Positions 1 through 12,300 are shown, numbered from the stretch's first letter. The stretch is 64,000 bases of DNA from Rhabditophanes sp. KR3021 (GCA_963281155.1 CAUJLY010000005.1:372001-436000); one strand, 5' to 3'. Translations and numbers: made by a program. Notes: generated by a model not told the origin, from the letters alone.

Positions 1-63
1 AAAGATCACGAAGATGTAGATTTCAAGAAAAAGAACTGTGGTATTTATGTTGTTAATGTCTAA
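1..63 (+). CDS. possible C-terminal end of an upstream gene (partial)
   Basis: The first 60 bases are open in frame 1 (KDHEDVDFKKKNCGIYVVNV) and end in TAA at 61-63. A consensus AATAAA follows at 93-98, about 30 bases after the stop, as expected for the end of a last exon. No family can be named from 20 residues. The open frame alone would be weak, but together with the nearby poly(A) signal it is a reasonable 3' end of a gene that begins before the window. Confidence 0.4.
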   Translation, partial: KDHEDVDFKKKNCGIYVVNV

Positions 64-676
64 TTTAAATTTATTTGCTTTGTGGTTTGGTGAATAAAAT
101 GTGTTACGAAGATTCGTGTAATAGTTGAAGGCATGTTAGTTCAGTAAAGATTGATTTGCTTATTGAGCTGTTGTATTTCTATCTTTAATGAAATATCCCT
201 CTCACTTTTCATTCTTTTATTTGTTGCAGATGTGGTTAGGGATACTTTAATTTGTTATTACTTTATCTCAAAAAATATTGAAAAATTGCTCTTGAAGTGT
301 TGAATTTCCTTTTAAAACCCCAATTCTTTGAGATCATAATAATTAAGAAAGTAAAATTTGTTTAGGATAAAATGCATTATTTATTCTAATTAGGATTTAC
401 AATTATATTTAATCTAATCAGTATCATAGTTCTGTTACACATATCCTAGTAGTAATCTATGCTTCTTTTATTATATGCTTATTAACAAACGTTACAACTG
501 TTATCCACCTGAATGTGCCATCTAAACCGATTCATGGTGACATTTCTTTTAAATAAGCGTCTTTCCAACCACAAAAGAACATTCAAAGATCCTCCATCAA
601 GACTATGAAGTTTGACTGTTCTAAGACATCTTAATCATTTGCAATATTTATTTTCAACTTATTCCGGCAATTTGCA
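64..676. other. 3' flank and intergenic region before the U2SURP-like gene
   Basis: AT-rich sequence with AATAAA at 93-98. It otherwise shows no frame of coding character. It would hold the end of the partial upstream gene and the promoter of the next gene. Confidence 0.4.
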
Positions 677-1938
677 ATGACTGACAGACCACAAGACCCC
701 AGAAGACTAGGTGCTGATAGGCCAACCTTGGACCCTCGCAGAAGACAGCCACCTCCAATAAAATCAGAACCGCCAAATGTGTCAATCGAAGATGATACCA
801 TAAAAACCACTTCCACCCAAATAATAAATGCCGAAGCCCAAGAAGCGATCAGGATAGAAAGAGAAGCCATTCAAATTCATAGATCAAACTGTTCTGCTAC
901 TAATGGCATGTACGAATCGAAAACCATCACTATACAGCCATTGAATCAAGAAATTGAAACTAGAATGTGGGAATATTATCTAAAAAAAGTATTTGCCTCA
1001 TACGGACCTATAATATCATTTAATATTACTCGGCCCAAAAGTGATCTTAGAAATATTGTGCGTAAGTTTACCATTCAGTTTGGTTCACGAAATGATGCGG
1101 CGAGAGCGATTGTTGAATGCAATGGAAAATCTATTAAAGGAGGAGATAGGATGAGGTTTTATTTTACTAAAGATTTGAATCAAAAAAAGATGCCGCCAAT
1201 TGTAAGTCGTTTGTTTGTTTATAGTTCATTTAACTTTTATAGGCTATCGTATCAGAACAATTTAAGGAGATGTTGCCATCGATGGTGAAGACGTTTTTGC
1301 CTTTTAATGCCATTCCACAGCCAAATGCCCTGGCTAACTTCCACACATTATTTGACCACATCCATGGAGAAGCTCCCCAAGAAAAGGCCAAATTATTGGA
1401 AGATTTTGTGAGGGGATGGTTTGAAAGCAGACAAGAATTCCTACCATACGAAGACTTAGTTAGACATTCCATAGTTAGAGTAATCATTCCTGAATGCAAA
1501 AAGACCCTCTATAGAATTCATTTCTTAATTAGACAGGCTCTAAAAGTCGAAGTTGCACCAAAACAATTGGCTATAGACGGCAAACCTACTGACACCGATT
1601 CAAAGTTCCTTCGATTCAGAGAAGGTCACCTTGAAAGATACATCCTCAACAGAGTTCAGAACTTTAGTGCGTATGGTAGTGTCTATGGAGAAGTTAGTGA
1701 AGAGGAGTTGAATGAAATTTATAAGATCTTTATTCCTGGGTCTGATCAAAATAATTACTTTAGATGGAAGATGTTCTCTATTTTGATTGGGGAAGGGTTG
1801 GACGATTGGGAAGAAGGCCGAAGTGTTAGGATCTTTGAAAAGGGACCTATTTTCATTGCACCTACCAGATATTTTACTAAGTATGCCTTGCCTAAATCCT
1901 TGTATAAGTATTCTTATTTTACAACCAGAAATGGCTAA
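677..1938 (+). CDS. short U2SURP/SR140-like protein (RRM + SURP)
   Basis: Two exons, 677-1201 and 1243-1938, joined across a 41-base GT-AG intron, give 406 residues. An RRM fold lies at about 82-166, with RNP2-like TITIQPL and RNP1-like RKFTIQFG. The second exon has a stretch like the U2SURP linker (VRVIIPECKK) and a SURP-type C-terminal part (YFRWKMFSILIG near 347, then RIFEKGPIFIAP) corresponding to the YYRWKLYSIL region of U2-associated SURP proteins. U2SURP is a U2 snRNP-associated splicing factor with RRM, SURP, a CTD-interacting domain and an RS tail. Here the protein stops just after the SURP region, so the CID and RS tail are absent, and it is less than half the usual length. It may be a divergent paralogue. 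The family call rests on motif order and local similarity. Confidence 0.6.
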
Positions 1939-2082
1939 TAATTGTTTTTGCATCTCATAAATTAACTGTTCTATGACATCGTTCAAATTTTTAATTATGT
2001 ATACCAAATAACACAAAGTGTCACTTCTCCATTCTCCATCCTTTTATCAAGTCGAAACTATCTAATAAATTTAACTAACTAA

Positions 2083-2840
2083 ATGTGCCTTATACCTAAA
2101 AAGAAGCTGAAAATATTATGTCTGCATGGATATAGACAAAATGGTACTATGTTTAGGGAAAAAACTGGCGGCCTACGGAAAGGTTTGAAGGGTTTGTGTG
2201 AATTTGGTAAGTTTCAGATCAGATTCAGTTTTGATAATAATTTGGTGATTTAGATTTTGTTTCGGGACCTCTTGTCCCAACCATTCCCAATGAAGAGGGC
2301 GATGTGGGTAAGGAAGTAGTGAAAAGTATTCCACCTGCAGACACTCCCAGAGGCTGGTGGTTTTCAAAGGAAGAAAAGACCTTTTCCTCCAAAGATATTT
2401 GTATTAATGCATCTGGATTTGACGAGGGAGTCCAAACTGTTGTCAATCACATCAAAGAAAATGGGCCGTACGATGGCTTGCTCGGTTTCAGCCAAGGTGG
2501 TGCAATGGTACACTTACTATCCGTGATGGCGTCTAGAAAAGAAATTGAAAAGAACTTCCGGTTTATCATTATGATGTCGTCTTTTAAAAGCTTAGCAGAA
2601 TCACATAAAGAATTGGTAGAGCATGTGGTCGAACAGCTCCCGTCTATGCATATTTACGGGATTGGAGATCAAGTTGTGAACCATCAACGGAGCATCGAGG
2701 TAACACTAAAGTTTGCCAATCCTTCCCCAAGCATCCTAATCCACGAAGGTGGGCATTGTGTCCCACCAATGTCACTAGCCAAAAAACCTCTCCAAGATTT
2801 TCTCAACCAATTCATTGACGAACCAACCAAACTACAATAG
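2083..2840 (+). CDS. OVCA2: OVCA2/FSH1-family serine hydrolase
   Basis: Exons 2083-2206 and 2254-2840 (47-base intron) encode 236 residues, close to the usual 220-230 for OVCA2. The fold begins with [11 protein letters not shown], typical of the FSH1 family alpha/beta hydrolases. The predicted triad is Ser121 in GFSQGG, Asp180 in YGIGD and His209 in HEGGHCVP. The PRGWWF segment is also characteristic. OVCA2 is a cytosolic ester hydrolase reported to prefer long-chain alkyl esters. The start lies only 144 bases after the preceding stop on the same strand, so co-transcription is possible, but I see no clear trans-splice acceptor immediately before the ATG. The gene converges on the next one, which is on the minus strand. 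Confidence 0.88.
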
Positions 2841-2989
2841 ATGGTGCTCCCTTAATAATATAATTTTATTTGAATAAGTTTGTTAGAACCAAATACAAGT
2901 TTATTTGGATCAGTGTCATTCTTTATGTACAATAAATTTAAATTGGAAAGTCTTTACTTAACTACTATACAATTAAAATATAACTCTAA

Positions 2990-3631
2990 TTAATTCATCA
3001 CTTTTTTGTAGCGAGCCGTGTATTCTTCAGTTTCGTAGAGTGTTTTGGCGCGGATAAGCATTTTCATATTTTTGGGATCAGTTTGTTCGAATTGTCTTTC
3101 CATTTCGAAGATGTCTAGTTCGAGGCCGTTTGTGTCGACATCGAATGAACGTGGAAGGAATGATTTGAAATGGAGTGTGATTTTATTGTTCTTTACGAAT
3201 CCTTGTTCCATCATTGAAAACCCTTGACTAGAGGTAGTTAGATATGCTAGATGAACGCGAGGATCTCTTCTGGTAGCATTTTTGACGGGCATAAATCCAT
3301 AATCAGCTCTTACCGTATTTCCTTCTTTGTCATAATAAGTATGAGTAATATTAAGACATCTGGCTCCGAACTTGGGAATGGGATGTATAGCAAAGTCTAT
3401 CATATCTGGGGGTGGAAGTTGTTTATAATGGCCTGAATCATCTATTATCTGCCACAAGCCAATGTAATTTTTGACAGGCGTCAAGTCAACCACCATCTTT
3501 GAGGTGTCATATCCTACAAAATGCCTATAAATTATTAACACAAACTTTCACTTACTGTCAATAAAATCTGCCTGTATCAAAATAACACCCACAACTGTCA
3601 AACCAACAAAAGCACCCAATTTACTTGCCAT
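2990..3631 (-). CDS. secreted or membrane-anchored beta-barrel protein, nitrobindin/THAP4-like
   Basis: Minus-strand exons 3556-3631 and 2990-3513 (42-base intron, phase 1) give 199 residues. Residues 4-20 form a hydrophobic signal sequence or anchor (LGAFVGLTVVGVILIQ). The mature part starts with DLTPVKNYIGLWQI, resembling the opening strand of the small heme-binding barrel fold found in nitrobindin and the THAP4 C-terminus and expanded as secreted single-domain proteins in nematodes. Alternating polar/hydrophobic strands follow. I cannot confirm the heme-ligand histidine by eye. A lipocalin or fatty-acid-binding-like barrel is the alternative. It shares its 5' flank with SREK1, transcribed in the opposite direction. 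Confidence 0.5.
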
Positions 3632-4500
3632 TTTATTAATTAACCTACAAAAATAATGCAAATCAATGAAAAGTGGTTGGAAACATAAAATGAAACTAAA
3701 AAGTATATGATCAACCAGAACCAGGTCGTCCAAATCACTAAATAAAGGAGATGATATAAGTGTTCGCCTGTTGTTTGGTTTTAACTTTACAAAAGAAGAT
3801 AAACGTGTTTGGCGATGGATGCTTAAGGCAATAGGAATATATAATATTTTTGTTTCTACCATTTTGACATTATCACAACGTTGCGTTAGCTTCACTTAAG
3901 GGTAAGGTAAATCAAATATAATGTCATTAAGTTATTTGATTTGAAGGTTGCCTTTATATGGTTGAGATGTCATTTAGAGAATACAGCCATTTTTGGTAAC
4001 AGGTTAATTTTTTATTTATTATTTCCTTCTCTTTGCGTTGCTTTATTAGGCAAAGGTACCTTTTGACAGATATCATTTGCGTTTCAAATAAAAGTGAAAG
4101 GGGAAAGGTAACAAACAGAATTTAAATTGTTTGGTAATTAATTAGGAATGCAGACAATAAAAATATTGTTATTTATCGGTCTTCGAGATTGCTTTTGAAT
4201 GAATATGTAAACAGCCTGCTTGTGGGGTGATTGATGATCAAGTACTTTTTTAATTAGCTTCATATCAAACGAGATTAGCGACTTAATTATGGAATATCAA
4301 GACACATCAATTGATGTTGTGGCAAGTTCAATCCTTACTGTTATGATAGTTTGTGTATATCAATTAGTCTAACAAAAAGCCACAGTCCAACTAAGTATTT
4401 AAGACTTATGCACTAATTCCCAGGATACTTTACTCCAATCGTATAGACAGAAAAGCTTACACTTGTTCGGACATTATTTTTTAGTTATTTGTTGCCGGAA
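3632..4500. promoter_or_regulatory. divergent intergenic region between the barrel gene and SREK1
   Basis: About 870 bases separate two divergently transcribed genes and should contain both promoters. The sequence is AT-rich with several short T/A runs and no convincing TATA box or coding exon. A minus-strand open frame extending the first exon of the barrel gene up to 3895 is probably 5' UTR, because the signal-sequence Met at 3631 gives a complete protein. Confidence 0.4.
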
Positions 4501-5799
4501 ATGGGTGACGACAGTTTAAGAGTGTTGCATGTAACAAATGTTTCAGGCCATGCTTCGAATGATCAAATAAAGAAACTATTCAAATTGGCTGGAAATATTG
4601 AGGAGTTTGAGGTTAGTTTTGGGATTATTACTGTTCCAAATTACGATCATTATTTAGGTTTATCCGCAAATGAATATCGACGTTGACACTCCAAGAACGG
4701 TATTTATAAAATTTGAGAAGAGACGCAGTTTGGAATCTGCCCAACACCTGACTAATACAGTTTTTCTTGACAAAGCACTCTGTTGCGTCCCATACTATCA
4801 GAACAATATTCCCAGAGAAGAAGAAGCTCTGGCAGGAGGACCGGCAGCTCCAGGAAAAAGATACCTGCCTGCTCACGTTTCCAATTCCGTGAAAGTCCTG
4901 GACGATGGGAGCGAGATGGTATATACGACTGATCCGGAGTTGGTAGCTCTTGGCTTACCCAATTACCCACCTCTTTCAGCCACAACAGACAACGACGTCA
5001 TCGAAGAAATCCGCCGTACCATCTACATCTCCAACATCCCAATCGCCACAGACCCTCCAACCCTTCTCTCATTCATCAATGACAACTTAGGAGAGGTGAT
5101 GTATATGCGGATGTGTTCGACCCTCCCAACGGACCAATGTGAGTATGCGTACCTAGAATTTTTGAATCAAACCACCATTCCCATCGCCCTCCAAAATACG
5201 GGTATTGAGTTTGAGGGCAATCCATTAAGAATTACTCATTCTAGGGTCAGAATAATCAAGCCGCAGAAGAAGACTAATGAACAGGCTCTGGAGGAAATCA
5301 AAGAAGCTTCCAAGAGTGAAAAAGAAAAGGCGACAACGCCTATTCCTGTCGTTTCTGTCACAAGACCCAAGTCTCCAGCAAGGGAGGTCAGTGTTAATGG
5401 CAGTGGAAGAGAAAAGAAGAGGGAGTCTCCGGATCGCAGGAGAAGAAAGAGTGCTTCGAGGGATCGGGAGCGCAGGAAGAGATCGGATTCCAGAGAAAAG
5501 AGAAGGAAGCGTAGTAGGTAAGTACTGAGACCAATTAAATAAATAGTTTGTTAAAAGTGCAAAATAATTCGAACTACACCCAAAACCCATAGAACATCCT
5601 AAATTAAGCAAACACAAAACTACATCATACTAATATGGTTATCATTTAGATCCCGCGAAAGGTCAGATCGCTCCTCAAAACGATCCGACAAAAAGGAAAG
5701 AAAACGGTCCCGTTCTCGTTCAAAAGACAGACATAGAAGCAGCAGAGTACGTTTCTAAATTCATGACCAAATAATATCTTTTACTTATTCCAGAAGTAA
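4501..5799 (+). CDS. SREK1: SREK1 splicing regulator (two RRMs and an RS tail)
   Basis: Exons 4501-4611, 4658-5517, 5650-5746 and probably 5794-5799 encode about 357 residues. RRM1 (about 6-84) contains the diagnostic stretch AQHLTNTVFLDKAL followed by VPYYQNNIPREEEAL, matching the AQHLTNTVFIDRAL region of vertebrate SREK1. RRM2 (about 157-233) is introduced by EEIRRTIYISNIP, as in SREK1 (DEIRRTVYVGNL). A basic Arg/Ser-rich tail follows from about 255. SREK1 (SRrp86/SFRS12) is a nuclear SR-related protein that modulates other SR proteins in alternative splicing. The RS tail is shorter than in vertebrates. The last intron is uncertain: reading through 5747 ends at a TAA a few codons later and gives nearly the same protein. 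Confidence 0.9.
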
Positions 5800-5935
5800 C
5801 TGCCGCTACACGGAAACATGATCACCCAGAAGATGTTTGACTTACAAAGCACCTCTTGAAACAATGTTCTTTCTAGTCCGTGACACCTTCTCATGCCTTT
5901 GAACATTACCTTGATCTTGTACTTTTATCATTCTC

Positions 5936-5941
5936 AATAAA
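5936..5941 (+). terminator. SREK1 poly(A) signal
   Basis: A consensus AATAAA lies 137 bases after the SREK1 stop and is followed by a T/G-rich stretch. It is the best candidate cleavage signal for this transcript. Confidence 0.6.
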
Positions 5942-6367
5942 CATTTATTTTTTGTTCGAATGTTTTGTCTGTGAAAGTGGCCAGTTTAAAGTACACCCAC
6001 ATGCTCACTTATACTACTGCCTAAAAAGGTGTATTTGAAGGAAGAGAGTAAGTAGTTTGTATGGAGAGAGAGAGTGTGTGTAGTATGTATACAGTTGAAT
6101 TACCAAAGGTTTGTTTTTGTAAAGGTTGGTTTGTGCTTATGATTTTGTAATCAGTGGGCAATATCAATCTTTTTTGGTGTCGTTAATGACTAAACAAAAA
6201 GTGTGATTAGAGAGAGACGACATTTTGTTTTGATTAGAGTGGGGACCTCCTTCTTTGGGATTTAATGGGCAAGGGATGTCTTTATAAGGGATGGAGGTTT
6301 TGGAAAGGCAAGACACTTTGTGAATTACGATATTGCTATTCATTACTTTTGATTACCAAGTATAAGG
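5942..6367. promoter_or_regulatory. intergenic region and likely ICL-MS promoter
   Basis: It contains a GA/GT microsatellite near 6063-6083 and a TATAAG-like element in CTTTATAAGGG near 6280-6290, about 80 bases before the ICL-MS ATG, which could be its TATA box. No coding sequence is seen. Confidence 0.35.
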
Positions 6368-9300
6368 ATGGCACAATTGAAAGCGACTAATTTTTATAAT
6401 GTAAGTTTTCTTTAGACCACAATTGGAATTTAATTTTCTTGTAGATTGTCAAAAACTCCCCAAAAGGAAGATGGACTGGCATTAAGCGTGACTATGAACC
6501 CATTGATGTCCTCAGACTCAGAGGATCAGTCGACGTAGAGTATACGCTTGCCAATGAAACTGCCAACAGACTTTGGCATCTCATCCATACTGAAAAGTAT
6601 GTGCCAGCTCTTGGGTAAGTTTTAGGCTCCTTTGAATTATCAATTTGTTCAGTGCCCAGACAGGAAACCAAGCCGTTCAAATGGTTAAAGCAGGTCTTAA
6701 AGCTATTTATTTGTCTGGTAAGTATTAATAATAATATGTTGTTGTTTATGAAAGTGTAACGCAGGTATAAAAAACTAGTTTTTTATCAGAGATAGTTCCC
6801 TAAATGATATATTTTGGATTCGTTAAAAATAGAAGTGAATAAATCAAAATAATATTGTTTACAAAATATCATTTACCTAGCGATAAATAAATTACCAAAT
6901 ACAATAATAATTACTTCTTCTTTAGGGTGGCAGGTAGCTGCAGACGCAAATGGACAAATGTACCCTGACCAGTCTTTGTATTCAGCCAGTGCCGGACCTG
7001 AACTTGCCAAAAGAATCAACAACGCCCTTCGTAGAGCCGATCAAATCGAATGTGCTGAAGCTGACGATTTTAAACCAACCAGAGACTATTATGCTCCAAT
7101 CGTTGCTGATGCTGGGTAACATTGTCCTTGTGTATTTTGACTAATCATTTATTTTTTAGTGAGTCGACAAAACAATTAAAAGGATAGGGCATTCGAAATG
7201 TTTTCAAGAATTTGTTTGAGACCAATATTGCTGATTCTCTTGACGATATCTGGATCTTTTAGATACATCACATCATTAGATTGGCTTGAATCATCGATGT
7301 TAGTCGAGTCCTTTCTCATGTCGTAGATGATGGAATACTCCACAGCTTGATCAAAACAAAGATCATCAAGTCATACATTAACTACCTTCTTCCCTCTTTC
7401 CAAATACTCCTAACTCTACCTTCTTTTTGAGCCAAAGGTATGAGTTGCGCTTAGTTTGATTGGTACGGTCTTTTACTCTTATTTTTGAATTACTAGAAAG
7501 ATCTGTGTAGAAGATAAGCTTACTTTAAAATGATTCACACAATCACATGTTTCTCTAGTAGACTTTGAGCATCTTTTGTAAACTATGACTAAATCATTTG
7601 CCCTTGTTTGGTAATTGACAACTTCGAATATTAGGTCTCTTCATCGTCAAAGTATCGAATTATCTAATACTGACCCAATAGTCAAAACGACTCCTTCTTC
7701 CCAAACGTCTTTTTCAATTTTGTTTAAATGGATATATTTATCAATGAATCATAAACTTGGTATTACAGAAGCTGGGTTCGGAGGTAGTTTGAATTGTTAC
7801 GAATTAGCGAGAAACTACATTGAAGCCGGAGTAGCAGGAATTCATTTCGAAGACCAATTAGGGTCAGAAAAGAAATGCGGTCATTTGGGAGGAAAAGTTT
7901 TAATTCCAACTAGTGAAAATATCAGACATTTAAATGCTGCCAGACTTGCTGCTGATGTTTGTGGAACCCCGACTTTAATCGTTGCCAGAACCGATGCCGA
8001 ATCTGCTAGACTTCTAACTAGTGACATCGATCCTAGAGACCATGAATTCATTGACTACAAGAAAGGCAGAACCGCAGAAGGTTTCTACCAATTAAAGGAT
8101 TCTAATTACATGGAGTCTTGTATTTCAAGAGCTATTAGTTACTCACCTTGTTGTGATCTTATTTGGATGGAAACTAGCAAACCTTCCTTGTCTGAGGCTA
8201 GGGAATTCGTGGAAGGAGTTAGAGCTGTTTATCCAGATAAATTATTTGTAAGTGGGGAATTAAGATGTATTGAATGGTATAAATTTAGGCTTATAACTGC
8301 TCTCCATCATTTAACTGGAAACAACACTTAAAGGTGAGTGCAATGGAAAACTTCCAAAGCGAGCTTGGAAAAATGGGTTTCAAATACCAATTCATTACTC
8401 TTGCTGGGTACCACGCCAATTCCTTCTCGATCTTCGACTTGGCACGCGGCTACAAATCACAAGGAATGGCCGCTTACTCGGAACTGCAAGAAAAAGAATT
8501 CGCAAACGAAAAGAACGGCTACACCGCCACCAAACATCAACGCGAAGTCGGAACCGGCTACTTCGACAAGATCGCCTCTACCATCTCCAAAAACTCCTCC
8601 ACCACTGCCTTGGCCGGATCCACCGAAACGGCTCAATTCCAAACCTCCGTCGAAGATGAAGAAGTAGTGACGGTAAGTGAACGTGTCGCCGGAAAAGCAG
8701 CCTAATAAGTACTACACCTTTAATCCACTATTACACCCTGTCATCTTTTCTTTTTACTAAATATTAACTTTATTATTAAATTATCTATTTAACTTTGTTG
8801 TTGTGTGGTTTTTGTGTTATTTGTGTGTGTTTTGTTGTTGTTTTGATTTGTCGGGGACTTTTGAATAATGTGACCACCACTTATAGTTGACTGCTGACTT
8901 AGGACCAAGTGAAGACAAAGTCTTGTCTCCTGATGCACTTAGATTTCTCCGAGACCTCCACTACCAATTCGAACACAGACGCCTTGACTTGCTAGAAGAA
9001 AGGAAAAAAGTTCAGGGTAAGCTGGATGATGGTTCTTTTTTCCCCGACTTTTCACCTAAGACTAGAGATATTAGGGAAGATATGTCATGGAAAGGGGCTG
9101 AGATTCCAAAGGATATGTTGAATAGGTAAGCTTAAACTCTTCATCAACTTGGGACATTTATCAATTTTAAAGAAAAGTCGAAATTACCGGACCTACTGAC
9201 AGAAAGATGGTCATTAACGCTTTCAATTCTGGCGCCAAAGTATTTATGGCCGACTTTGAAGGTAACAAGAATGTTCTTATCATTTTTAACGTTATTAAGA

Positions 9301-12300
9301 TTCCAACTCACCGGTAACGTTTGTCCGGGTGGCTAATATATACAAAAGTGGATTATCAAATTAATTTATTAAACTAATGTTTGATGCGGGGCAGGGTAGA
9401 GGCATATACGTGTTTATTAGTATGAGACCTTAGCAATGGTTAGGTATACAATCTGTGTAGGACAACTAAAAAAGTGGGAAAATGGATGATTATGTAAATT
9501 AGAGACACTTCCTTGAATCAACTCCTTTTTTGGCATTTTTAACTCAACTTTTCCTTGACATCTAAGAATTCTTGGAGGATTAGTTGACCTACTTGGTCCT
9601 TCTTCCCCGGGAACATTTTCTTGACTATGTCGTAAGTTGGCTTTCTGAAGTCGGAATTTGTGATAGTCTCGCTCCAATAGTCAATCAAAATATCTTCGAT
9701 GTTAAAGGCATAATCTTCAGAAGCATATGTCTTTTTCAGGACAATCATTCCTTTACCGGCAACCAAGACTTTATCTCTCGCCTTTTCCTCATCGACCAAC
9801 AAATCCCATTTTACTTTTTTGTTGTAGAGATTCGTGTATACTTGGACATACGACCATCGCTCCTTCACTCTCACCTAGGTACAAAACGGTAAACAGATTA
9901 AGCATTCTGTCAGAAACTGATCCAGCTGATAGGTTGGTTAAACCTTTGTGTGGAGCGATTAACGATCTTTCAATGATGGAAGCAAATCTTGACAAGCCAT
10001 CCCAATTCACGCCCAATCTTCCTTAATCCGTTTTTCAACAATTCTACTGCTTCCTACATTCATTTTTCCGCCAAAATTAATCGAAGCGAAACAGTGTTTT
10101 AGTACCAGTCAAAAAAGATGAAACTGGTTTTTGTGGCATTCCACAATTCTTGAAAAGGGTGCTATTTTGAGCACTCTTGGCACTGTTCATGTTTTTAACA
10201 GTCGGAATATCAGATTTCTTCATTACTACTGATATAGATCACTTCTGGTTTAGGATCTGAATCAAATAATATACTATTTGACAACTATTTTAACTTACTA
10301 ATTGGCACTGATACATCTTTCCTAACAGCATCAGTATTCTCTAAAAGGAGATGATTAAAAATTAATAGACTATGTTACATACCTGCCCCAATAAAAGGCT
10401 TAATTCTCTCACCAAAAGAGGTACTATTGGAAGGTCTAGATATCTCAACATTAGGTTTTTCTTCCAAACTAGCTTGTCGTGCTAAATCATCACTTAAGCA
10501 CGAGCAGTTTCCTTGTCTCTTTTTCTTGATTTGTCAGCCATTGTACATTCAATAACACCAAATAGAATGCGATGTTGTTGGAACTGAAAAAAATAAGTAA
10601 TAAATTGAGGCTTAAGCATGATGACACGTAAATGCTTTGAGTTAATATTGATATTTTGAATGAGCATAGTATCAAAGAGCAATTGCTATACAGTGACTCG
10701 ATAATTAAAAATATTAACCACTTAAAAGGGTGTTTTGTTTGTGAAAAATAGTGGAGTTTGAGTACGTTTCTTGACTACTAACATTTTAATAGACCTGGAA
10801 AAACCAAATCGACGGCCAAGTCAATCTATACGATGCGACTCGTGGTCAAATCAACTACACTCACCCAGTAACCGGAAAAACATACAGTCTCCGAGATGAC
10901 CACGCAGTCCTAAATGTGCGTCCGCGTGGTTGGCATATGGAAGAAAAACATGTGAGTGTCCATAACAAATTTATCTCTGCATCACTTTTTGACTTCGGAA
11001 TATTTGTTTTCAATAATGCACGAGTCTTAATTGATAAGGGAAGTGGACCATACTTTTATTTACCAAAAATTCAAAATAAAGAAGAAGCTGGTATGTTTAG
11101 AGAGTCAAGGATATGTTATACCATTCATTTATAGCTTTATGGGCTGATGTGTTTAAATTTACGGAAAATAAGTTGAATTTACCAAAAGGATCAATTAAAT
11201 GTACTGTTTTGATTGAGCATTTGTTGGCATCTTTTGAAATGGAGGAAATTGTCTATAATTTGAAGGATTATATTATTGGTAAGAAGTTGGGGTTACTTTA
11301 AAATTTACGCATTTTTCTTTGTATAGGTCTTAATTGTGGCCGGTGGGACTACATATTCAGGTAAGTTGCCTCTTCGCCCACCCAAAAGGATAAAATAAAA
11401 AAGTGGATATTTATTGGCATAAAACAGTTAGAATTAAAAAAAGATAAAAATAACTAAACTATTAATTAAGAATAACAGCCATGCAGCTATTAATGTACTT
11501 AACGAACCAATAGACGGAAGTGAAATATCTGCTTCAAGTCACTTATTTTAATAACTTTCTTTGCCGACGCACTATTCAATAAATTATTCCCACTCTAACT
11601 TATCCTAATAACCACATTTTCAGTTACATCAAGTGCTTCAGAAACCAACTCAGAATTACTCCAGATAGACTGAACATCAGTATGACGACTCCATTCTTGA
11701 AGGCTTACTCACAAGAGGTCATCAGAACTAGTCATAGAAGAGGAATCTTTGCAATGGGTGGAATGGCCGCAGCTATTCCCAACAGAGCTGATGGTAATAG
11801 AGTGATTCCAATATTTTAATTATATTTTTTAGCTGTTGCGAACAACAAGGCTTTGCAGAGTGTTATTAACGATAAAGAAAGAGAAAGTTCAAGTGGACAT
11901 GATGGGACTTGGGTTGCTCATCCTGGTTTGGTTCCATTGGCTATGAAGGTATTTGATGAGGCTATTGAAGGAGGTAACTAAAAACTAAAATAAGTTGAGA
12001 TGTAATACTTTTGTTTAGACAACCAGATCCACAGACAACTTGAAGGGTATATTACTAACAAACAATTGACCGAGATCCCCAGGGGACCCAAAACAAGTCT
12101 TGGTCTAAGAAACAACATCTCCGTCACTCTCCAATATCTGGAAGCCTGGTTGAGAGGAATTGGTTGTGTAGCCATCAACAATTCAATGGAAGACGCAGCT
12201 ACGGCTGAAATCTGCAGAGCTCAACTATGGCAATGGATCAACCACGGAGTTAAATTAGACGACGGAACCATTGTAACCCCCGAACTAGTCAAAAACGCCA

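Noticed and set aside
3632..3895. Longer N-terminus for the nitrobindin-like gene
   Set aside because: The frame is open upstream, but the Met at 3631 begins a proper signal sequence; the extension would bury it.
5225..5617. Minus-strand open frame opposite the SREK1 RS tail
   Set aside because: A shadow of the repetitive Arg/Ser codons on the coding strand.
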